Shown: positions 1 to 4,250 of the stretch, piece by piece
Layout: every line of letters starts with the position of its first letter
Numbering within the stretch: the first letter of the stretch is position 1
Origin: Treponema sp. UBA6988
GTDB lineage: Bacteria > Spirochaetota > Spirochaetia > Treponematales > Treponemataceae
Direction: 5' to 3'
Length of the DNA: 6,525 bases
NCBI GenBank assembly: GCA_002448445.1
Contig: DJYC01000036.1
Span: forward strand, 1 to 6,525
Position numbers and translations under genes: made by a program
The notes under the pieces: generated by a model
Told to the model about the DNA's origin: nothing
Databases searched by the model: none
The model's input: the letters and a program-made list of their open reading frames with translations, nothing else

Positions 1-2
1 AT

Positions 3-76
3 CGGGCTATAGCGCAGCTGGTTAGCGTGCTTGTCTGGGGGGCAAGAGGTCTCGGATTCGAATTCCGATAGCCCGA
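3..76 (+). tRNA. tRNA-Pro (anticodon GGG)
   Basis: The cloverleaf folds completely by eye. The acceptor stem is 3-9 with 69-75, the D stem 12-15 with 25-28, the anticodon stem 30-34 with 42-46, and the T stem 52-56 with 64-68 around a TTCGAAT loop. The anticodon loop is 35-41 and the anticodon 37-39 is GGG, which reads proline CCC and, by wobble, CCU. The C-G first pair (3:75) and discriminator A76 agree with bacterial proline tRNAs, and G follows the anticodon as expected for TrmD methylation. The bases after A76 are CCT, so the CCA end is not encoded and must be added by the CCA-adding enzyme. The promoter lies outside the window. Confidence 0.96.
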
Positions 77-83
77 CCTAACT

Positions 84-124
84 AAGGCAGTTCAGAACTT
101 ACGTTTTGGACTGCCTTTTCTTTT
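84..124 (+). terminator. Rho-independent terminator of tRNA-Pro
   Basis: AAGGCAGT at 84-91 pairs perfectly with ACTGCCTT at 110-117 and is followed by TTTTCTTTT (116-124). It lies 8 bases after the tRNA and would end its transcript. On the - strand there is no T run after the stem, so it does not serve the converging gene at 164-1234. Confidence 0.88.
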
Positions 125-163
125 GCTCCACACCTGCTTGATGTCTGTATTGATTCCTTCATT

Positions 164-1234
164 CTAGAGGCTTCTGCAATAACGGAATCCAAAATAAAAA
201 TGGGGAATGTAGGGGTGGCTGTTGTTAAAGCGTCTTGTTACAAGGCAGTCGTATGCCGGATCAAACCATGAGCCTCCTCTAATAACCCGGGAAAGGCCTG
301 TTTTTCCGCCTGTGGGGTTGACCACTTCCCCGTCTTCAATATTGTAGTCGTACCAGTCGTAGAGCCATTCCCAGACGCTGCCGGACATGTCATAGAGCCC
401 GATTGAATTTGGCAGCTTTGTTCCTACCTCGTGAGTCATGCCATTGGAGTTTCCCCGGTACCATCCATACTTGTCCAAGTTCTTGTCCATAACCAGAGAG
501 TTTTTTGTGTTAAGGACATCAATCAAGCCGTCCGTGCTTGTTCCCGAAAAAGACTTGAACCATTCCCTGCTTTGGTAGGCTGCTCCCCTCGCGGCAAATT
601 CCCATTCGGTTTCTGTGGGCAGCCGGTATCCTTTTTTTGTCTGGTTTACAACAGGGATGATGCGGTCTTTTGAGTCTTCGAGGGTGTAAATGTTTTTGCA
701 TTCTGTGTCGGAATAATAAACGCAGTCTGATTTTTTCATCGTGCGCTCTGTAAGAAGGTTGCAAAATACAATTCCTTCAAACCAAGTGACTGTTTCCACA
801 GGGCGGAGAAGGGGATTTTCGTCTGGACAGTCGGAAAAATATTTTTCTCCAAGGTTTTCCTTCTTAAAAAGGGCTGGATTGTAGCCCATGATTTTTTCAA
901 AGAGTTCTTGTGTAACAGGATACTGAGCCATGGCAAAGGGACTTAGCGTAATTTTTCTTTTGCCTGTAAAAAGTCCGCGGAAGGTTTTGTCCTTTTGTTC
1001 TGGAACAATTGAATTCCAGTTTGTGTCGTCACTTGTACTTATGGTAACTTTTTTCCGTGGTGGAATAACTACAACTTCGCTAGTCTTGGAAAATTCCTTT
1101 GCATCAAGAATGACGTTGCCCCTTGCGGATGAACCTGGTGTGGCAGAACCTCTAAAATTCATCATCATGGCAATAAATCCAGCGGCCAGAACAAAGATGG
1201 CTAAGGCTAAGATTCTTTTTCTGCGCTCTTCCAT
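164..1234 (-). CDS. Membrane-anchored SUMF1/FGE-fold protein, probably non-catalytic
   Basis: This is a 356-aa protein of the formylglycine-generating-enzyme (SUMF1) fold. A basic start (EERRKR) and one hydrophobic helix at about residues 8-27 anchor it in the inner membrane with the domain outside. A linker follows to about residue 90. Family motifs then appear in order: YPVTQELFEKIMG (105-117), RPVETVTWFEG (144-154), GYRLPTETEWEFAARG (202-217), NSIGLYDMSGSVWEW (276-290), RVIRGGSWF (316-324) and FGFR (348-351), so the domain is complete. True FGE uses two cysteines after the GGS motif. Here the first position is Asp325 and only the second is Cys330, so copper-dependent sulfatase activation is unlikely. 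A structural, ligand-binding or other modifying role is more plausible. The ATG has GAGGG five to six bases upstream. No sulfatase gene is nearby, and no convincing promoter was found in the AT-rich upstream region. Confidence 0.93.
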   Translation of the reverse strand: MEERRKRILALAIFVLAAGFIAMMMNFRGSATPGSSARGNVILDAKEFSKTSEVVVIPPRKKVTISTSDDTNWNSIVPEQKDKTFRGLFTGKRKITLSPFAMAQYPVTQELFEKIMGYNPALFKKENLGEKYFSDCPDENPLLRPVETVTWFEGIVFCNLLTERTMKKSDCVYYSDTECKNIYTLEDSKDRIIPVVNQTKKGYRLPTETEWEFAARGAAYQSREWFKSFSGTSTDGLIDVLNTKNSLVMDKNLDKYGWYRGNSNGMTHEVGTKLPNSIGLYDMSGSVWEWLYDWYDYNIEDGEVVNPTGGKTGLSRVIRGGSWFDPAYDCLVTRRFNNSHPYIPHFYFGFRYCRSL

Positions 1235-1352
1235 TAGTACCCTCTTTTTTATAAAAGTGCGTTAATATTGTGACCAACAGACACGGACTTTTTATAATAT
1301 ACAGCATAAAATCAAATAAAATATTTATAACAAAAAGTTATAATTTTTACAC

Positions 1353-1380
1353 TTGCGCAATTTCAAAGCTGTGCTATACT
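1353..1380 (+). promoter_or_regulatory. Sigma-70-type promoter of the orphan RNA
   Basis: TTGCGC (1353-1358), a 16-base spacer and TATACT (1375-1380) are preceded by TG at 1372-1373, giving an extended -10 (TGCTATACT). The predicted start is near 1387, which falls on the 5' strand of the closing helix of the RNA that follows. Confidence 0.72.
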
Positions 1381-1444
1381 GAATTCAGATGGTAAGGGAA
1401 CAGGAACAAGGAGCCTGAAGACCGCCATATCGATGGAGGCGATT

Positions 1445-1492
1445 ATGCAGATTCCGACAAAGATAGGGCGCCCCTTGACAGGGACCCGCTGA
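1445..1492 (+). CDS. Possible 15-codon ORF inside the orphan RNA
   Basis: GGAGG at 1435-1439 is followed after five bases by ATG (1445) and the frame MQIPTKIGRPLTGTR, ending in TGA at 1490-1492. The ribosome site is close to ideal, but GGAGG forms the 3' strand of the hairpin at 1422-1439, so translation would be blocked unless that hairpin opens. The peptide is basic and not hydrophobic, so it does not resemble a type I toxin. It may be chance: GGAGG is common and the frame is short. Confidence 0.25.
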   Translation: MQIPTKIGRPLTGTR

Positions 1493-1561
1493 CCCAAGCC
1501 GCCTGCGGTTAAGCAGGAACACATCTGAAGCGCTATGTATCAATTTGACCAGCGCAGATAA

Positions 1562-1588
1562 GCCCTCCAGACGGAGGGCCTTTTTTTT
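1562..1588 (+). terminator. Strong rho-independent terminator of the orphan RNA
   Basis: GCCCTCC (1562-1568) and GGAGGGC (1573-1579) pair perfectly around AGAC. After C1580 comes a run of eight T (1581-1588). On the - strand the stem is followed only by TTAT, so it is at best weak for the converging small gene at 1626-1923. Confidence 0.92.
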
Positions 1589-1625
1589 GCCAAGAGCCTC
1601 TTATGTGAAAGCCCACACTGGCTGC

Positions 1626-1923
1626 TCAAATTGGCATTTCATAATTTTGCAAGAGTTTCTTTTCTTCTTCAAGTTCTTTTTTTGTAAGCACACCTGAATA
1701 AATTACCGCAAGACAAAACCAAACAGAATCAAAATCAATACGCTCAAAAAGAGCACAGATTGCAGACTTTAATTCGGCACGCCCGGCTTCAGATGAGACA
1801 ATCACATCCCACAAAGCACCAACTCCCCAGAAGAAAGGAAATATTATCAGAAGTTTTGTGTGATGTAATAAACAGAACAATACATGAATCCTATGTAAAA
1901 TTGAACCGGAAGAACTTATTCAT
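1626..1923 (-). pseudogene. Small membrane protein with SHOCT-like tail, start frameshifted
   Basis: The main frame, open from 1919 to the TGA at 1626-1628, gives a hydrophobic N-terminal segment (around LLIIFPFFWGVGALW), a middle part with some amphipathic helix, and a tail GVLTKKELEEEKKLL that resembles the short C-terminal SHOCT motif of small bacterial membrane proteins. The only ATG with a good ribosome site (GGAGG at 1929-1933, five bases before ATG 1923-1921) is in another frame and reads MNKFFRFNFT before TAG at 1891-1893. The main frame has no ATG in its first part. The nearest option is TTG at 1880 with AGGA upstream, giving 84 residues. The simplest reading is a one-base indel between 1893 and 1919 that broke a gene of about 98 codons. 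Alternatives are a leader peptide followed by a TTG-started gene, or programmed frameshifting. The promoter and operator-like palindrome upstream look intact. Confidence 0.5.
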
Positions 1924-1942
1924 ATTAGCCTCCATAAAAACC

Positions 1943-1971
1943 AATTTACTACGTATACGTAATATTGTCAA
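1943..1971 (-). promoter_or_regulatory. Promoter of the small gene, with palindrome in the spacer
   Basis: Read on the - strand, TTGACA (1971-1966) and TAAATT (1948-1943) are 17 bases apart. The predicted start near 1936 gives a leader of about 13 bases that carries only the GGAGG ribosome site before ATG at 1923. The -35 is a perfect consensus match and the -10 matches four of six. Confidence 0.62.
1950..1961. promoter_or_regulatory. Candidate operator: perfect 12-bp palindrome TACGTATACGTA
   Basis: The palindrome lies wholly between the -35 and -10 boxes of the - strand promoter at 1943-1971, where a bound dimeric repressor would block RNA polymerase. Symmetry ends at the flanking base pair. 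The regulator is unknown and no regulator gene is in the window. Confidence 0.4.
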
Positions 1972-1988
1972 AAAAATTCCGAATGCAA

Positions 1989-2092
1989 CCTACGCCGCCG
2001 AGTAGGGGCGCACGGAGTGCGTTGCGGAGCAATGGAGCGAAAGCGGAACCCCGGATGGGCGGTGACGAAAGGCACATCCGGTCGAATTAGCC
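1989..2092 (+). repeat. Multi-hairpin intergenic repeat, copy A
   Basis: This element of about 104 bp starts CCTACGCCGCC and ends GTCGAATTAGCC, and recurs in opposite orientation at 3398-3510. It is built of consecutive hairpins: CGCAC-GGA-GTGCG, TTGC-GGA-GCAA, GC-GAAA-GC, and CCGGATG with CATCCGG around a 17-base loop (2051-2081). It begins just upstream of the small gene's promoter and ends about 50 bases after the permease stop, between two - strand genes. No convincing gene is encoded in it. The roughly 50 bases between it and the permease hold nothing I recognise. Confidence 0.85.
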
Positions 2093-2143
2093 AAGAAAGG
2101 GATGGCAGAGCGTACAAGGGTACCGTCCAGAAGAGTAAATAAA

Positions 2144-3334
2144 TTATACCAGGAAATTCAGGACCACAAGGGCTGCAACCAAAGATGGAAGTCCTATTCT
2201 TCCACCGTAGCGGACAAAATCCCGCCAGCCAAAGGAAAGCCCCTGCCCGCGCAAGATTTTCTGCCACATAAGGCCAGCAAGCGCACCAAATGGAGTTAGG
2301 AAAGCCCCAAGGTTTGATCCCGCCGTAACCGCAAGAACCGCCCCTACCCGCTGGGCCTGGGGAACATTCTGCGTTACCGCGCTAAAGAGTACGCTCATGG
2401 GAATGTTGTTCATAAGGTTGCAGGCAAAGAAAGAAACGACTCCGTACTTGAAGACCTCTGCCCCCTTTCCTATTAGCGAATACAAAAAGGACGGAAGCTT
2501 AAAGTATTCAAGAACCACCACAATCACGAACATAAGCAGCAGGAAGGGAACCAAATTCCAAGGGGCACGCTTTATGCAGCGGATGAATTCCGAAGGGTAG
2601 CGCTTTTTTATTGCGGCATAGAGCATGTTCCAAAGGGCAAGGCTTAGCACGCACAACACGGAAACTTGCCACATCTCCACACCAAGAAATGAGCTTACGC
2701 TTAAAGCCAGTGTGCAAAGGGCAAGGTGCAAGATTCCTACAATCAAAAGGAAGGGCGATGTTATGTGGCCAGCGGGCGTTATGCCAACAGACATCTTCTG
2801 CTTGAATTCATTTTCAAAGCAGAACTGAAGCAAAATAAAAGAAGCCAATCCTGCAGCGGCTGTCGGAAGAATCATTGTCCTTAGGTAGACAAAAAAATCA
2901 ATTCCCAGGCTGCTTGCAAGATAGATGTTGGTTGGGTTTCCAATAATCAGCGCCATGCTCCATGTGTTTGCGGCTACAAAAACCGTAAAGAGATAGGGTA
3001 TGGGGTTTATCTTTGCGCTTGAAGAAAAGTAGCAGATAAAGGGCGTAAAGGTAAGCACGATTATGTCGTTGCTGGTGAATACCGTCAGGACGGAAACCGT
3101 GGTGTAAAGTAGGTAAAAAAGTTTCTTGCGGCTTTGGCCTGCCTTTTTTAGCGCGGCGTTTGCGAGTACCTTAAAAAAGCCCAGTTCATCAAGAAAGACG
3201 GAAAGAACCGTCATGGAAATGAAAAGTCCCAGAATTTTTATGGGATTAACAGCTCCCGGTGAAAAAACTGAATTCAACACATATCGTAAAAACATTTGCA
3301 TAAGAATATACAGCAAACATTTTTTTCTTGTCAA
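2144..3334 (-). CDS. ArsB/NhaD-like (ion transporter superfamily) membrane permease
   Basis: This is a polytopic inner-membrane permease of up to 396 aa. It resembles ArsB through most of its length. FLDELGFFKV (47-56) corresponds to the LLLDESGFF region of ArsB, SNDIIVLTFTPFI (88-100) to the FANDGAALILTP region, and AANTWSMALIIGNPTNI (121-137) to the first half-site hairpin. NLMNNIP (306-312) and GSNLGAFLTPFGALAGLMW (339-357) match the ArsB NLINNLP and GANLGPNLTPIGSLATLLW motifs. The substrate (arsenite, another anion or Na+/H+) cannot be read from the sequence, and no arsR or arsA is nearby. The longest frame starts at TTG 3334 directly after a stop and without a clear ribosome site. ATG codons 12 and 14 (3301 and 3295) are alternatives. 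The N-terminus is roughly 20 residues shorter than ArsB before the first shared motif, so one helix may be missing. It is flanked by inverted repeat copies. Confidence 0.85.
   Translation of the reverse strand: MTRKKCLLYILMQMFLRYVLNSVFSPGAVNPIKILGLFISMTVLSVFLDELGFFKVLANAALKKAGQSRKKLFYLLYTTVSVLTVFTSNDIIVLTFTPFICYFSSSAKINPIPYLFTVFVAANTWSMALIIGNPTNIYLASSLGIDFFVYLRTMILPTAAAGLASFILLQFCFENEFKQKMSVGITPAGHITSPFLLIVGILHLALCTLALSVSSFLGVEMWQVSVLCVLSLALWNMLYAAIKKRYPSEFIRCIKRAPWNLVPFLLLMFVIVVVLEYFKLPSFLYSLIGKGAEVFKYGVVSFFACNLMNNIPMSVLFSAVTQNVPQAQRVGAVLAVTAGSNLGAFLTPFGALAGLMWQKILRGQGLSFGWRDFVRYGGRIGLPSLVAALVVLNFLV
3305..3334 (-). promoter_or_regulatory. Candidate promoter overlapping the permease 5' end
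   Basis: On the - strand, TTGACA (3334-3329), an 18-base spacer and TATATT (3310-3305) form a near-consensus promoter with a predicted start near 3298. If real, the TTG at 3334 cannot be the start. Translation would then begin at ATG 3295 on an almost leaderless mRNA, or further in at residue 41. Confidence 0.4.
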
Positions 3335-3397
3335 TTAGTTTGCTCTTTTGTTGATTATTTGGACGATGCTTTTTTTTGCTCTACCATAATGCTCTTC

Positions 3398-3510
3398 GGC
3401 TAATTCGACTGAAAGTGCCAATGCGGCACCGCCGTTCCGGGGTTCCGCGGGTCCCTTCCCGCTCCATTGCTTTGCAACGCACTTCGTGCGCCCCTCCATG
3501 GCGGCGTAGG
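3398..3510 (-). repeat. Multi-hairpin intergenic repeat, copy B (inverted)
   Basis: Read on the - strand it starts CCTACGCCGCC and ends GTCGAATTAGCC, like copy A. The stems are kept while the loops differ: CGCAC-GAA-GTGCG and TTGC-AAA-GCAA replace the GGA loops. The third hairpin is enlarged to GCGGG-AAGGGA-CCCGC. The last one is replaced by GTGCC-GCATT-GGCAC. It lies upstream of the permease and downstream of the paralogue remnant. The + strand frame through it is rich in Arg and Pro and is an artefact of the repeat. Confidence 0.85.
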
Positions 3511-3552
3511 CTCTTCCCGAAAAGCCCCTTACGAATTTTCACATGCAGAAGG

Positions 3553-3636
3553 TTATTTTTTTCCCGAAACTTTTACGGAAGCCTTGGTCTTTATACTGCG
3601 GCCGTTGCACAACAATGTTACTTGATAAGTTCCTGT
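3553..3636 (-). pseudogene. C-terminal remnant of a second copy of the 743-aa secreted protein
   Basis: The - strand frame from ACA at 3636 to TAA at 3553-3555 reads TGTYQVTLL followed by CNGRSIKTKASVKVSGKK and stop. This matches the last 27 residues of the protein at 4251-6482 (KGSYDLSLS followed by CNGRSIKTKASVKVSGKN). From Cys to the final Lys, 17 residues in a row are identical, yet 10 of those 17 codons differ synonymously. In the same frame the remnant is preceded directly by TGA at 3637-3639, and no similarity to the intact protein is visible upstream. It is the trace of a diverged paralogue, not a recent tandem copy. Confidence 0.85.
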
Positions 3637-3690
3637 TCAAAAAATAATAATCCAAAGGCCAGCTAATAAAAACAGGAAACCCATAAGAGA

Positions 3691-4242
3691 CTAAACGCAC
3701 CCCTTGGCAGAAGTTGAATCAGAAACTTCCGCATTTTCATAGTCTTCAAAGCTCTTGGGAAAAGTCATCAGTAGACCGACTCCCAGAGCAATAAGAAAGA
3801 GTGCGGCAACTTTTTTATTCAAAGCAGGAATGTCAAAGAAAAAATTATACAATCCTGCCAGAATAGTAGTGGTTGCAATGATGGCAAAACCTATAAGTTC
3901 AAAAAGCATGGGCTTTGATATTTTCTTTTTTTTTGAAGATCTTTTGCCTTTTGAATTTTCCGCTTTTAAAAGATTTTCGTATTGGCTGCTGAACAATTTT
4001 ATTAGTTCATTATAGTTTTCATAAGCAAGGAATTTTTCTTTTTTATTTATACTTACGCGAAGTGTTTTTTCATCATGGGAAACTTCTATAAAATTCTTTC
4101 CCAAATTGCAGCCTAAAATTATTTTATCTTCAAAAAACTTTTCCAAACAGTCTTCAGAAGTAATTTTATCTTCCAATTTTGAAATGCCGTTCAGAGTCAG
4201 CATCTTATAATCTTTTGTCTGGCAATACCATTCCACTTTCAT
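3691..4242 (-). CDS. Hypothetical protein with two C-terminal membrane helices
   Basis: This is a 183-aa protein of no family I recognise. Residues 1-95 look like a small soluble alpha/beta domain (MKVEWYCQTKDYK..., with FIEVSHDEKTLRVSINKKEKFL as a likely beta hairpin). A strongly basic linker at about 98-110 (KGKRSSKKKKISK) precedes helices at about 112-131 and 144-161, and the tail is acidic. The basic stretch just before the first helix suggests the N-terminal domain is cytoplasmic, with the two helices forming a hairpin. The ATG follows the 743-aa gene by 8 bases. Its ribosome site AAGG overlaps the TAA of that gene, so the two are co-transcribed and probably translationally coupled. Past its TAG the frame stays open for another 17 codons and encodes a further hydrophobic segment. 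Confidence 0.8.
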   Translation of the reverse strand: MKVEWYCQTKDYKMLTLNGISKLEDKITSEDCLEKFFEDKIILGCNLGKNFIEVSHDEKTLRVSINKKEKFLAYENYNELIKLFSSQYENLLKAENSKGKRSSKKKKISKPMLFELIGFAIIATTTILAGLYNFFFDIPALNKKVAALFLIALGVGLLMTFPKSFEDYENAEVSDSTSAKGCV

Positions 4243-4250
4243 GAAAAGCC

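Larger units (their letters stand above)
1386..1588 (+). ncRNA. Orphan structured small RNA, about 200 nt, family not recognised
   Basis: This is a free-standing transcription unit with its own promoter and terminator and no gene after it on the same strand. TTCAGATG (1384-1391) can pair with CATCTGAA (1522-1529) to close the molecule; with a start near 1387 about 5-6 pairs of this helix would be in the transcript. Inside are hairpins at 1422-1439 (CCAT with ATGG around ATCG, extended by two C-G pairs across a G-A mismatch), 1468-1489 (GCG and CCC with GGG and CGC) and 1502-1517 (CCTGC with GCAGG). After the closing helix comes GCGCT/AGCGC (1530-1534 with 1551-1555) and then the terminator. 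I checked it by eye against the conserved cores of SRP RNA, RNase P RNA, tmRNA and common riboswitches and saw none. The length and closed-stem shape leave a divergent 6S RNA possible, but the internal hairpins do not look like 6S. It also holds a 15-codon reading frame, listed separately. Confidence 0.7.

Noticed and set aside
930..1265. 111-codon + strand frame
   Set aside because: It is antisense to the N-terminal part of the SUMF1-domain gene, whose motifs are unmistakable on the - strand.
1386..1529. SRP RNA, RNase P RNA or tmRNA
   Set aside because: The GGAAGGAGCAGCC-type SRP loop, the GAGGAAAGTCC core of RNase P and a tRNA-like 3' end are all absent.
1386..1588. Riboswitch (cobalamin, FMN, TPP, c-di-GMP) explanation for the structured RNA
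   Set aside because: None of the conserved cores is visible and no gene follows on the same strand.
1989..3510. CRISPR array or composite transposon made from the two repeats
   Set aside because: There are only two copies in inverted orientation, with no spacers. No transposase gene or target-site duplication was seen between or beside them.
3616..3648. Short + strand frame MLLDKFLFKK
   Set aside because: It has ten codons and no ribosome site, and lies antisense to the clear paralogue remnant.
3376..3666. 96-codon + strand frame rich in Arg and Pro
   Set aside because: It is the translation of repeat copy B and of the antisense of the paralogue remnant. It has no ribosome site, and the opposite strand explains it better.
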